Shown here: piece after piece, positions 25,351-33,451 of the stretch
Position numbering within the stretch: position 1 is the stretch's first letter
Layout: each line of letters opens with the position of its first letter
Assembly (NCBI RefSeq): GCF_014203115.1
Contig: NZ_JACHIJ010000006.1
Coordinates: forward strand, 62,001-126,000
Source of the DNA: Afipia massiliensis
Lineage (GTDB): Bacteria; Pseudomonadota; Alphaproteobacteria; Rhizobiales; Xanthobacteraceae
Direction of reading: 5' to 3'
Length of the DNA: 64,000 nucleotides
Position numbers and translations under genes: made by a program
Notes under the pieces: model-generated
Databases searched by the model: none
What the model saw: the letters and a program-made list of their open reading frames with translations, nothing else
What the model was told of the DNA's origin: nothing

Positions 25351-25392
25351 CTTAATTAGACAGCAAAGAAGCCGCTTCACAAATTAATTAAG
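25351..25392. promoter_or_regulatory. AT-rich inverted repeat in a divergent promoter region
   Basis: Arms CTTAATTA (25351-25358) and TAATTAAG (25385-25392) lie 26 bases apart, in the otherwise gene-free 25302-25500 gap between the divergent crotonase and dehydrogenase genes. Such spaced arms could bind the AraC regulator encoded at 26855 or form promoter elements. No clear -35/-10 pair can be assigned. Confidence 0.4.
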
Positions 25393-25500
25393 CGCTTGAC
25401 TAACGCCCTCAGCCTTATCTTAATTCCCACCCATCGTCGGCTCTCGCGAGCACCGTGGCGAAAACAAAAAACCAAGTCCGGGGATGCTGGGAGTCGCGCG

Positions 25501-26796
25501 TTGGATTTTTCGCTGCCTGACGATTTGACCGCCTATTTGTCCGAGCTCGATCGTTTCATCGATCAGAAAATCAAGCCGCTCGAGCAGCGCGACGACAACA
25601 TCCGTTTCTTCGATCATCGCCGCGAGTGGGCGCGGACGGATTTCGACAAGGGCGGCCTTCCTCGCCACGAATGGGAAGACCTGCTGCGTCAGGCGAAAAA
25701 TCTTGCCGATGAAGCCGGGCATCTGCGGTTTGCTATTCCTTCGCGCTACGGCGGCAAGGACGGTTCGAATCTCTGGATGGCGGTGATCCGCGAGCATTTC
25801 GCCGCCAAGGGTCTTGGCCTGCACAACGATTTGCAGAACGAACATTCGATCGTCGGGAACTTTCCGCTCGTTACCATGCTGGATCGCTATGGCCGCGACG
25901 ACCAGAAGGCGATGATCGAAGGTTCCCTTACCGGAAAATACCGCATTACTTTCGGTCTCACCGAACCCGACCATGGGTCAGACGCCACCCACATGGAAAC
26001 GCGCGCTGTTCAGGCCACGCGTGATGGCGTCAGCGGGTGGGTCATCAACGGCGAGAAGATGTGGACGACCGGCATGCATGTCGCCACCCACTGCGCGACG
26101 TTCGTGCGGACATCGGGCAACGACGGCGATGCGCGGGGCATCACATGTTTTCTCGTGCCGGCAAACGCCAAGGGCGTGAAGGTCGAGGAATATCTGTGGA
26201 CCTTCAACATGCCGACCGATCATCCACGTGTCAGCTTCACGGATGTGTTCGTGCCGGACGATGCGCTGTTCGGCGAGGTCGGGCGCGGGCTGTCGCTGGC
26301 GCAATGCTTCGTGCATGAGAACCGGATTCGTCAGGCTGCCAGTTCGCTTGGGGCGGCCGTCTATTGCATCAACGAGAGCGTGCATTACGCGCGCGAGCGC
26401 AAGCCGTTCGGTCACGCGCTGGCCGAGAACCAGGCGATCCAGTGGCCGCTGGTGGAACTTGCGACCCAGGCCGAGATGCTGCGGCTCCTGATCCGCAAGA
26501 CGGCGTGGGAAATGGACCGCATGACCCAGCCTGAGGTCGAGCAGCGGCTCTCCGACAAGGTGTCGATGTGCAATTTCTGGGCGAATCGGCTGTGCTGCGA
26601 AGCGGCGGACCGCGCGATGCAGGTGCACGGCGGCATGGGCTACTCGCGGCACAAGCCGTTCGAGCACATCTACCGCCATCACCGGCGCTATCGCATCACC
26701 GAGGGCAGCGAGGAAATCCAGAAGCGCAAGGTCGCTGGATTCCTGTTCGGCTACATGGGTGCGGGAAAATTAGAGACGACGGAGAAGAGCCGCTAA
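25501..26796 (+). CDS. Acyl-CoA dehydrogenase, LvaC / ACAD11-like candidate
   Basis: A 431-residue flavoprotein of the acyl-CoA dehydrogenase family. I chose TTG 25501 because GGGAG lies seven bases upstream and the protein then begins MDFSLPDDL as homologues do; the frame is open to 25396 without family-like sequence. The flavin-binding motif is 'FGLTEPDHGSDATHMETRA' and the second substrate motif is 'INGEKMWTTGMH'. The C-terminal 'YRITEGSEEIQKRKVAGF' has Glu at the MCAD-type catalytic base position. The TEP..GSDAT pattern resembles ACAD10/11. With the kinase and DUF6285 genes it completes an LvaABC-like set, in which LvaC removes phosphate from 4-phosphoacyl-CoA. An ordinary dehydrogenase remains possible. 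Confidence 0.82.
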   Translation: MDFSLPDDLTAYLSELDRFIDQKIKPLEQRDDNIRFFDHRREWARTDFDKGGLPRHEWEDLLRQAKNLADEAGHLRFAIPSRYGGKDGSNLWMAVIREHFAAKGLGLHNDLQNEHSIVGNFPLVTMLDRYGRDDQKAMIEGSLTGKYRITFGLTEPDHGSDATHMETRAVQATRDGVSGWVINGEKMWTTGMHVATHCATFVRTSGNDGDARGITCFLVPANAKGVKVEEYLWTFNMPTDHPRVSFTDVFVPDDALFGEVGRGLSLAQCFVHENRIRQAASSLGAAVYCINESVHYARERKPFGHALAENQAIQWPLVELATQAEMLRLLIRKTAWEMDRMTQPEVEQRLSDKVSMCNFWANRLCCEAADRAMQVHGGMGYSRHKPFEHIYRHHRRYRITEGSEEIQKRKVAGFLFGYMGAGKLETTEKSR

Positions 26797-26854
26797 TTCA
26801 GGTTTCACAAGAGGCGAACAATCGTCCGTGGAAAAAATGTTTCTGGAGGAAACG

Positions 26855-27670
26855 ATGCGCAGGTGTACGTCTGGCCGGTCCGACCGGTTCATGCTGATCA
26901 GTTCGGAGCGGGTGTTTTACGCCGGGCTGCACGGCAAGCCATCAGTGCGCACGCTCGGCGCGCTCGCGGTCTGTGTGCCCTTGCATGGGACAGCGCGTCT
27001 CGAAATCGAGGGACAGCCGCCGCGCGTTAGCGAAATCCTCGCCGTTCCCGCCTACCTGCCGCACAAGATCACGTCGGAGTCCCGCGAAATTCTCGGACTT
27101 CTGATCGAGCCCGAGTCGGTCTGCGATGAAGATCTCGCGGAGATCCTTCGCCAATGCGACGATCCGGCGGCGGCGAGCCATCTCGCGGCCCGGTTTCGCG
27201 AGATCTATGCGACCATGGCGCTGAGCGGCACGAGCGGTTTCACGTCGGCCGATTTCGACCAGATATTTCTCCAGCGCCGCCTGAAGCAGCGGGAACTGGA
27301 TACGCGCATATCGACCGTCGTGTCGCGTTTTCAGGCCAAGCCGTCGAGCAGTATTTCGGGTGACGATTGCGCCAGCGGCGTCAAGCTGTCGCTGTCGCGC
27401 TTCCTGCATCTGTTCAAGGACGAGACCAGCATGAACTTCAAGACTTTCCGCGCCTGGAAGCGCGCGCGGAATATCCTGCATCACGTCAATGTCGAGCGAA
27501 ATCTCGCGCATTTCGCGCTCGATGCCGGCTATCCGGACTCGACGCATTTCAGCCACTCGCTGCGCCGTATTTACGGGCTGCAGCCGAGTGCGCTGTTTTC
27601 CGGCTCGCGGCGCCTGCAGATCATCAACGGCAGGGATGTTGCGAGCGACGCAACGGGAATGCGGGCTTAA
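26855..27670 (+). CDS. AraC-family transcriptional regulator
   Basis: A 271-residue regulator. ATG 26855 has GGAGGA at 26845-26850; a GTG at 26828 is a weaker alternative. The N-terminal part is a cupin-like sensor ('RTLGALAVCVPLHGTARLEI', then 'SEILAVPAYLPHKI'). The C-terminal double helix-turn-helix includes 'NFKTFRAWKRARNILHHV' and 'LAHFALDAGYPDSTHFSHSL', followed by RRIYGLQPS. It lies 58 bases after the dehydrogenase in the same direction and is the only regulator near the Lva-like module, so it is the likely local controller. It converges on the GST gene with a 4-base overlap of the two stop codons. Confidence 0.9.
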   Translation: MRRCTSGRSDRFMLISSERVFYAGLHGKPSVRTLGALAVCVPLHGTARLEIEGQPPRVSEILAVPAYLPHKITSESREILGLLIEPESVCDEDLAEILRQCDDPAAASHLAARFREIYATMALSGTSGFTSADFDQIFLQRRLKQRELDTRISTVVSRFQAKPSSSISGDDCASGVKLSLSRFLHLFKDETSMNFKTFRAWKRARNILHHVNVERNLAHFALDAGYPDSTHFSHSLRRIYGLQPSALFSGSRRLQIINGRDVASDATGMRA

Positions 27671-28329
27671 GTAGCAGCAGGGACTCTTGGCGCGACGCCT
27701 TGTTCGGCGCCGGCTTTGTCCTGCGCCGCGATCGCCTTGCGGAATCCCTCGCGCTGCTTGAGCCGCTCCCAATAGGCTGCGACAGCCGGCGTGAACTGTG
27801 CGGACAGTCCGTTGGACTGCGCGAACATCAGCGCATAGCCGACTGAGATGTCCGCTGCGGTGAAGCGGCCCGCGCAAACCGTCTCCGATTCGGACACCGC
27901 GGTTTCGAGCGAGCGCAGCCGCGCCAGAAACCAGCGCGCGTAGTCGGTGGCGGCCTGCGGATTTCTGCGTTCCTCCGGCTCAAGCTGCGCATAGCGGAAA
28001 TAGATGGTCTGCGGGAACGTCAGCGTCGCTTCGCCGAAGAACAGCCAGTTCAGATATGCGCCATAGGCGGGTTCATCGACAGTGACGTTGAGGGGCGTGG
28101 GGCCGTATTTTGTCACGAGATAATGGCAGATCGCGGAGGACTCGGTCATCCGGGTCTCGCCGTCGATCAGCAGCGGAATCGTGCCGAGCGGGTTCAACTC
28201 AAGATACTCACGCTTCAGGAAACGCGGCGGGAACGGCAGCATTTTCAGGTCGTAGGGAATACCGACTTCTTCCAGCGTCCAGAGCGGACGGAAGGAGCGC
28301 GCGCTGGCGCAGTGAAATAGCGTGAGCAT
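27667..28329 (-). CDS. Glutathione S-transferase family protein
   Basis: A 220-residue soluble GST. The N-terminal thioredoxin-like domain begins 'MLTLFHCASARSFRPLWTLE' with the usual Ser/Cys region near residues 8-12 and the glutathione-binding 'IPLLIDGETRMTESSAICHY' (about 52-71). The C-terminal helical domain follows ('FTAADISVGYALMFAQSNG'). Size is typical. It is transcribed in the same direction as the two acyl-CoA dehydrogenases upstream of it, 60 bases from the nearer one, so may be the last gene of their unit. Substrate is unknown; GSTs in catabolic clusters often act on reactive intermediates. Confidence 0.9.
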   Translation of the reverse strand: MLTLFHCASARSFRPLWTLEEVGIPYDLKMLPFPPRFLKREYLELNPLGTIPLLIDGETRMTESSAICHYLVTKYGPTPLNVTVDEPAYGAYLNWLFFGEATLTFPQTIYFRYAQLEPEERRNPQAATDYARWFLARLRSLETAVSESETVCAGRFTAADISVGYALMFAQSNGLSAQFTPAVAAYWERLKQREGFRKAIAAQDKAGAEQGVAPRVPAAT

Positions 28330-28389
28330 ATTGAACTCGTCCTTGCTTCTCGATGTTATACAGCGCGGATCGTTGATTGACGCAAGCGC

Positions 28390-29541
28390 TTACTGCTCCG
28401 GCAAGGTACCCATGTATTTACACAGCACGCTGAGCATCACTTCGTCCGCGCCGCCGCCGATCGAGGTCAGCCGCCGGTCACGGTAGGCACGGCTGACGCG
28501 GGTCTCGTTCATGAAGCCCATGCCGCCCCAGTATTGCAGGCAGGCGTCGGGAATCTCTCGCCCGAGGCGACCGGCCTTCAGTTTTCCCATGGTCGCCAGC
28601 GGGGTCACGTCGTTGCCGTTGATGTATTCCTCGCAGGCGCGATAGAGCAGGGAACGCAGCAGTTCGACTTCCGTTTTCAGTTCGGCGAGGCGGAAGTGGA
28701 TCACCTGATTATCGAGCAGCGGTTTTCCGAACGCCTTGCGGGCGCGGGTATATTCGATGGTTTCGTCGATGGTCTTTTCGTGAGACTTCAGGCATGCGGC
28801 CACCGCCCACAGCCGCTCCTCCTGAAATTGCAGCATCTGGTAGGTGAAGCCCTTGCCTTCCTCGCCGATGCGGTTGCGCTTGGGCACGCGCACGTCGGTG
28901 AACTTGATTTCAGCCGTGTCCGAGCAATGCATGCCGAGTTTGTCCAGCTTGCGCAGAATCTCGACGCCCTTGGTCTTCATCGGCAGGCAGATCAGTGATT
29001 TGTTGCGGTGAACCGGCCCTTCGCCAGTGTTGGCCAGGAGGCACATCCAGTCAGCCTGCGTGCCGTTGGTGATCCACATCTTGCCGCCGTTGATGACGTA
29101 GTCGTCGCCGTCGGAGCGGGCCGTGGTCTTGATTGAGGCCACGTCCGATCCGGCGCCCGGTTCGGAGACACCGATGCAGGCGACGTAATCGCCTGCGATA
29201 GACGGCGCGAGAAACTCGCGCTTCATCTCGTCCGACCCGAACCGCGCCAGCGCCGGCGTCGCCATGTCGGTCTGCACGCCGATCGACATGCCGACGCCGC
29301 CGGCATTGATGGCGCCGAGTTCCTCCGCCATCACCATGCCGTAGCTGTAGTCGAGACCGGCGCCGCCGTATTCCACGGGCTTGCACAGGCCGAGCAGGCC
29401 GAGGTCGCCCATCTTCTTGAACACCTGATGCGCCGGATAGATCTCGTCGCGCTCCCATTCATCGACAAACGGGTTGATCTCGTTCTTGATGAACTGCTGC
29501 ATGGTGCGGCGGATGGCGTCGTGCTCTTGCGTAAACTGCAT
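28390..29541 (-). CDS. Acyl-CoA dehydrogenase (citronellyl/isovaleryl type)
   Basis: A 383-residue acyl-CoA dehydrogenase. It has 'CIGVSEPGAGSDVASIKTTA' (flavin site) and 'YVINGGKMWITNGTQADWM'. At the MCAD-type catalytic base position near the C-terminus it has Gly ('SIGGGADEVMLSVL'), while the alternative base of isovaleryl/long-chain enzymes is present in the helix 'FQEERLWAVAACL'. This places it with branched-chain or terpenoid acyl-CoA dehydrogenases such as IVD, LCAD or AtuD. It is 28 bases downstream of another dehydrogenase. With the carboxylase and crotonase genes nearby this supports a branched acyl-CoA route. Confidence 0.88.
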   Translation of the reverse strand: MQFTQEHDAIRRTMQQFIKNEINPFVDEWERDEIYPAHQVFKKMGDLGLLGLCKPVEYGGAGLDYSYGMVMAEELGAINAGGVGMSIGVQTDMATPALARFGSDEMKREFLAPSIAGDYVACIGVSEPGAGSDVASIKTTARSDGDDYVINGGKMWITNGTQADWMCLLANTGEGPVHRNKSLICLPMKTKGVEILRKLDKLGMHCSDTAEIKFTDVRVPKRNRIGEEGKGFTYQMLQFQEERLWAVAACLKSHEKTIDETIEYTRARKAFGKPLLDNQVIHFRLAELKTEVELLRSLLYRACEEYINGNDVTPLATMGKLKAGRLGREIPDACLQYWGGMGFMNETRVSRAYRDRRLTSIGGGADEVMLSVLCKYMGTLPEQ

Positions 29542-29569
29542 TGCGTTTCCTGATGTTTTTTTATGTTTC

Positions 29570-30736
29570 TCAGAGACCCATCTGGCGGCTCGCCAGATCT
29601 TTCATGATTTCCTCGGTGCCGCCGCCGATGGCGTTGACCTTCGCCTCGCGGTAGATGCGCTCGACCTTCGGCCCGCGCATGAAGCCCGCGCCGCCGAAAA
29701 TCTGCACGGCTTCGGACGCACAGAAGGCCATGGTCTGCGTCGCCTGGTTTTTGCACATGCAGACTTCGGCGACGGGATTGTCGCCTTGCTCCAGCCGCCA
29801 GATCAGCATTTCCAGCATCGCCTGTGTTGCCGCCACGCGCTGCGCCATGTCCACGATCTTGTGGCGGATCACCTGATGATCGGCGAGGCGCTTGCCGAAG
29901 GTCTTGCGTTCGCGGGCATAGGCGATGGCTTCCTCGACGCAGACCCGCGCGAAGCCGGTACAACCGGCCGCAAGGCCAAGCCGCTCGCTGTTGAAGTTCT
30001 TCATGATCAGCTTGAAGCCCGCGTTCTCGGTGCCGATCAGGTTGCCCGCAGGCACGCGGCAGTCGTCGAAATAGAGCGTCGCGGTATCGGAGGCCCACCA
30101 GCCCATTTTCTTGAGCGGAGTGCGTGAGAAGCCCGGCGTATCGCGTTCGATCAAAAGGAGGCTGACGCCGCTGGCGCCGTCGCCGCCGGTGCGCACCGCC
30201 ACGGTGTAGTAATCCGCGCGCATGCCGGAGGTGATGAAGGTCTTCTCACCCCTGACCACATAGTGGTCGCCGTCGCGCCGCGCGGTGGTGCGCAGATTGG
30301 CGACGTCCGATCCGCCGCCGGGTTCGGTGATCGCCAGCGCGGAAATCTTCCGGCCTGCAAGAATGTCCGGCAGCACGCGCGCCTTCAACTCATCCGACCC
30401 GCCGTAGACGATGGGTGGCGCGCCGATGGTATGGCTTTTCAGGCTCGCGCTGATGCCGCCTGCGCCGGCGCGGGCCAGCTCCTGCGCTGCGATCATCGAC
30501 ATGAAGCGGTCGCAGGGCACGCCGCCATATTCTTCCGGGAAACCGAGCTGAAGCAGGCCGATGGAGGCTGCTTTCAGGTAGAGCTCGCGCGGAAATTCGC
30601 CAGCCTCATCCCATTGCGCTGCAAAAGGCTCGATCTCCGTCGCCACGAAGCGCCGCAACATATCGCGGAACGCCAAATGTTCTGCGTTGAGAAAGGGGCT
30701 GACCGGTTCATCGGCGAACCGTTCCGGGGCGTTCAT
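29570..30736 (-). CDS. Acyl-CoA dehydrogenase
   Basis: A 388-residue acyl-CoA dehydrogenase with a near-perfect AAGGAGGA site before its ATG. Motifs: 'SALAITEPGGGSDVANLRTT' (flavin), 'YVVRGEKTFITSGMRADYY', and C-terminal 'VNAIGGGTEEIMKDLASRQ'. Like its neighbour at 28390 it lacks Glu at the MCAD position and has it in the helix 'NFNSERLGLAAGCT', so an IVD/LCAD-type mechanism is expected. It is first gene of the reverse unit that continues into the second dehydrogenase and perhaps the GST. It is divergent from the BKACE operon across a 182-base gap that probably holds both promoters. Confidence 0.9.
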   Translation of the reverse strand: MNAPERFADEPVSPFLNAEHLAFRDMLRRFVATEIEPFAAQWDEAGEFPRELYLKAASIGLLQLGFPEEYGGVPCDRFMSMIAAQELARAGAGGISASLKSHTIGAPPIVYGGSDELKARVLPDILAGRKISALAITEPGGGSDVANLRTTARRDGDHYVVRGEKTFITSGMRADYYTVAVRTGGDGASGVSLLLIERDTPGFSRTPLKKMGWWASDTATLYFDDCRVPAGNLIGTENAGFKLIMKNFNSERLGLAAGCTGFARVCVEEAIAYARERKTFGKRLADHQVIRHKIVDMAQRVAATQAMLEMLIWRLEQGDNPVAEVCMCKNQATQTMAFCASEAVQIFGGAGFMRGPKVERIYREAKVNAIGGGTEEIMKDLASRQMGL

Positions 30737-30918
30737 TGCGATCCTCCTTGGCAGGAGATTTATGGCCCGTTTGTGGGGTCAAGACTTGCGTTAAGCCGCC
30801 AAGTCTTCTGAAATTGTGCTTCCGGAAATTGTGGCAAGCCCAGCTAGTTTTCACAAGACGCTGGCGGTCCCGTCCTCCTACCGTTCGGAGCAATTCGCGA
30901 TGAACCTGAGGGCCCAAA
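30737..30918. promoter_or_regulatory. Divergent promoter region, dehydrogenase unit and BKACE-carboxylase operon
   Basis: A gene-free 182-base stretch between two units pointing away from each other. The sequence GAAATTGTG occurs twice 16 bases apart (near 30810 and 30826). No convincing palindrome or sigma-70 promoter could be assigned. A GAGGG ribosome site precedes the ATG at 30919. Confidence 0.4.
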
Positions 30919-31782
30919 ATGGATAAAGCCGTCGTCACCTGCGCGCTCAACGGCGTCCTGACCAATCCCAAGCAGCACCATGTCCCGGTGACCCCGGAGG
31001 AAATGGCGCGGGAGGCCAAGGCCGCGTTCAACGCGGGCGCGTCGGTGATGCACATGCATCTGCGCCAGCAGGAACCCGACAAGGGGCATATGCCGTCGTG
31101 GGACGTGAACCTGTCGAAGGAAGTCCAGCAGGCGATCCGCGAGGCGTGCCCCGGCGTCATCATCAATCACACCACGGGCGTCAGCGGACCGAACTATCAG
31201 GGCGCGCTCGATTGTGTGCGCGAGACCAAGCCGGAAATGGCCGCCTGCAATGCCGGTTCGCTGAACTACCTGAAGGTCAAAGCCGATGGCTCCTGGGCCT
31301 GGCCGCCGCATGTGTTCGACAACGCGCCGGACAAGATCCAGAAATATCTCGACGTGATGAAGGTGGCGAAGTCGCTCCCGGAATTCGAATGTTTCGACGT
31401 CGGCATCGTGCGCAGCGTGGCGATGTACAAACAGAACGGGATGTATTCCGGGCCGCTCGAATACAATTTCGTCATGGGCGTCGCGTCGGGCATGCCCGCC
31501 GATCCCGATCTGCTGCCGATTTTGCTCAAGCTGAAACTGCCGGACGCCAACTGGAGCGTCACCGCGATTGGCCGCGAGGAGATCTGGCCGCTGCATCTGC
31601 GCTGCGCCGAGCTCGGCGGTCATCTGCGTACTGGCCTCGAAGATACGTTCTATCTCGGGGACGGCACCAAGGTGACCTCGAACGGACAGTTGATCGAAGG
31701 CATCGTCGCCTGCGCGCGCAAGGCCGGACGCGAGATTGCCTCGCCTGACGAAGCGCGGAAGATTCTCAAGCTGATGCACTAA
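30919..31782 (+). CDS. Beta-keto acid cleavage enzyme (BKACE, DUF849)
   Basis: A 287-residue TIM-barrel enzyme of the BKACE family. These zinc enzymes cleave a beta-keto acid with acetyl-CoA, giving acetoacetate and a new CoA ester; the founding member, Kce, acts on 3-keto-5-aminohexanoate. The metal motif His45-x-His47 is present in 'AGASVMHMHLRQ'. Other hallmarks include 'GVIINHTTGVSG', 'ECFDVGIVRSVAMY' and 'LRTGLEDTFYLGDG'. Length is normal. It opens an operon with an acyl-CoA ligase, a biotin-dependent carboxylase and a crotonase. The real substrate cannot be inferred; lysine fermentation is unlikely here as other lysine genes are absent. A second, broken BKACE lies at 37853. Confidence 0.9.
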   Translation: MDKAVVTCALNGVLTNPKQHHVPVTPEEMAREAKAAFNAGASVMHMHLRQQEPDKGHMPSWDVNLSKEVQQAIREACPGVIINHTTGVSGPNYQGALDCVRETKPEMAACNAGSLNYLKVKADGSWAWPPHVFDNAPDKIQKYLDVMKVAKSLPEFECFDVGIVRSVAMYKQNGMYSGPLEYNFVMGVASGMPADPDLLPILLKLKLPDANWSVTAIGREEIWPLHLRCAELGGHLRTGLEDTFYLGDGTKVTSNGQLIEGIVACARKAGREIASPDEARKILKLMH

Positions 31783-31832
31783 CGACAGCCGAAACGGACT
31801 GAGAGCCGTGGCTGAGGCAGGGAGGTAACGTC

Positions 31833-33437
31833 ATGAGCGATCTGACTGCAACGGGCGGCGTGCCTGGTCCCGGACGTATCGGGCGCGTGGCTGTCGGCGA
31901 TATCCTGCGTCGTGCCGCCTGCCGATTCCCGAACCGCATCGCGCTGACCGATGGCGCGCGGCAGGTCACGTTCACCGAGATCGAGCACGACGCCAATCGC
32001 TTCGCCAACTATCTGGTGGCGCGCGGGCTCAAGCCCGGCGAGAAGATCTCGACCATCTGCAACAACTCGGTCGAATTCGTCAAAGCGTTGTTCGGCATTC
32101 ACCGCGCGGGGCTGGTCTGGGTGCCGATCAACACCATGCTCGGCCCGGCGGACATGGATTATATCCTCGACCATGCCGGGGTTCGTTTCGCCCTGATCGA
32201 CGACAACCTTCACGCGCAGCCGGACCGGTGCGCCGCGTTGGAAAAGCGCGGCGTCGATCTGATCGCGATTGACCTCGCCGGCCACGCCCGGGAGCAGGGG
32301 CTCGAGAATTTCAACGACCTGATCAAGGGACAGTCCATTATCGAGCCCGAGATCGCGTTCGACGACCGCGATCTGGCGATGATCATCTACACGTCGGGTA
32401 CGACGTCCCGGCCGAAAGGCGCGATGCACTGCCATCTTGCAGTGGTGATGGCGGCGATGAGCAACGTCATCGAAATGCATCTCGACCGCAACGACGGCAT
32501 CACCGGCCAGTTTCCGCTATTCCATTGCGCCGCTCATGTCCTGCTGCTGACGTACCTCTCGGTCGGCGGCAAACTCGCCATCATGCGCGGCTTCGATCCG
32601 GTGGCCTGCATGGAGGCGATCCAGCGCGACAAGCTGACGGTGTTCATCGGATTGCCGGCGATGTATCAGGCGATCCTCGATCATCCGCGCCGCAAGGAAT
32701 TCGATCTCACCAGCCTGCGCACCTGCGTCTACACCATGGCGCCGATGCCAAGGCCGTTGCTGGAGCGCTGCATTGCGGAGCTTTGCCCGACATTCGTTCA
32801 GCCGAGCGGGCAGACGGAAATGTATCCGGCGACGACGATGTCGCAGCCGGATCGCCAACTCGCGCGCTTCGGCAACTACTGGGGCGAGTCGATGATCGTC
32901 AACGAGACCGCGATCATGGACGACGAGGGAAATCTGCTGCCGCCCGGACAGATCGGTGAAATCGTGCACCGCGGGCCGAACGTCATGATGGGCTATTACA
33001 AGGACCCGGACGCCACCGCGGCGGCGCGCAAGTTCGGCTGGCATCACACCGGCGATCTGGCCCTGATCGATGAGCACGGCGAGGTGCTGTTCATCGACCG
33101 CAAGAAGGACATGATCAAGTCCGGTGGCGAGAACGTCGCCTCGGTCAAGATCGAGGAAACGCTGCTGGCGCATCCGGCAGTGCTGAACGCCGCAGTCGTC
33201 GGCCTGCCGCATCCGCAGTGGGGTGAGGCGGTGTCGGCCTTCGTCAAGCTGAAGCCCGGCGCACAGACCGGCGAGGCCGATATCATCGAGCATTGCCGCA
33301 AGTCGCTCGGCGGATTCCAGATCCCCAAGCTGGTGCGAATTCTCGACGAGATGCCGATGACCGCGACCGGCAAGCTGCGCAAGGTCGAACTGCGCCAGAA
33401 GTTCGTCGATCATTTCAACGCGACCACGGCGGCGTGA
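31833..33437 (+). CDS. AMP-forming acyl-CoA synthetase/ligase
   Basis: A 534-residue ANL-family ligase. The phosphate loop is 'IIYTSGTTSRPKGAMH' (about 184-199). The substrate region includes 'QFPLFHCAAHVLLLTYLSVG', where the His may line the pocket. The hinge and lid are 'HHTGDLALIDEHGEVLFIDR' and 'KKDMIKSGGENVASVKIEE', and the C-terminal catalytic lysine sits in 'MTATGKLRKVELR'. It belongs to the short/medium-chain and aromatic acid ligase group rather than long-chain FadD. It lies between BKACE and the carboxylase beta gene, so it likely generates the CoA ester entering this route. Its stop nearly overlaps a possible GTG start of the next gene. Confidence 0.9.
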   Translation: MSDLTATGGVPGPGRIGRVAVGDILRRAACRFPNRIALTDGARQVTFTEIEHDANRFANYLVARGLKPGEKISTICNNSVEFVKALFGIHRAGLVWVPINTMLGPADMDYILDHAGVRFALIDDNLHAQPDRCAALEKRGVDLIAIDLAGHAREQGLENFNDLIKGQSIIEPEIAFDDRDLAMIIYTSGTTSRPKGAMHCHLAVVMAAMSNVIEMHLDRNDGITGQFPLFHCAAHVLLLTYLSVGGKLAIMRGFDPVACMEAIQRDKLTVFIGLPAMYQAILDHPRRKEFDLTSLRTCVYTMAPMPRPLLERCIAELCPTFVQPSGQTEMYPATTMSQPDRQLARFGNYWGESMIVNETAIMDDEGNLLPPGQIGEIVHRGPNVMMGYYKDPDATAAARKFGWHHTGDLALIDEHGEVLFIDRKKDMIKSGGENVASVKIEETLLAHPAVLNAAVVGLPHPQWGEAVSAFVKLKPGAQTGEADIIEHCRKSLGGFQIPKLVRILDEMPMTATGKLRKVELRQKFVDHFNATTAA

Positions 33438-33451
33438 AAGCAAAACCATCC

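Noticed and set aside
30919-31782. Lysine fermentation role for the BKACE gene
   Set aside because: No other lysine-fermentation genes nearby; the family acts on many beta-keto acids.
33293-33451. Upstream extension of the carboxylase beta gene
   Set aside because: It overlaps the end of the ligase gene in another frame and has no family similarity.
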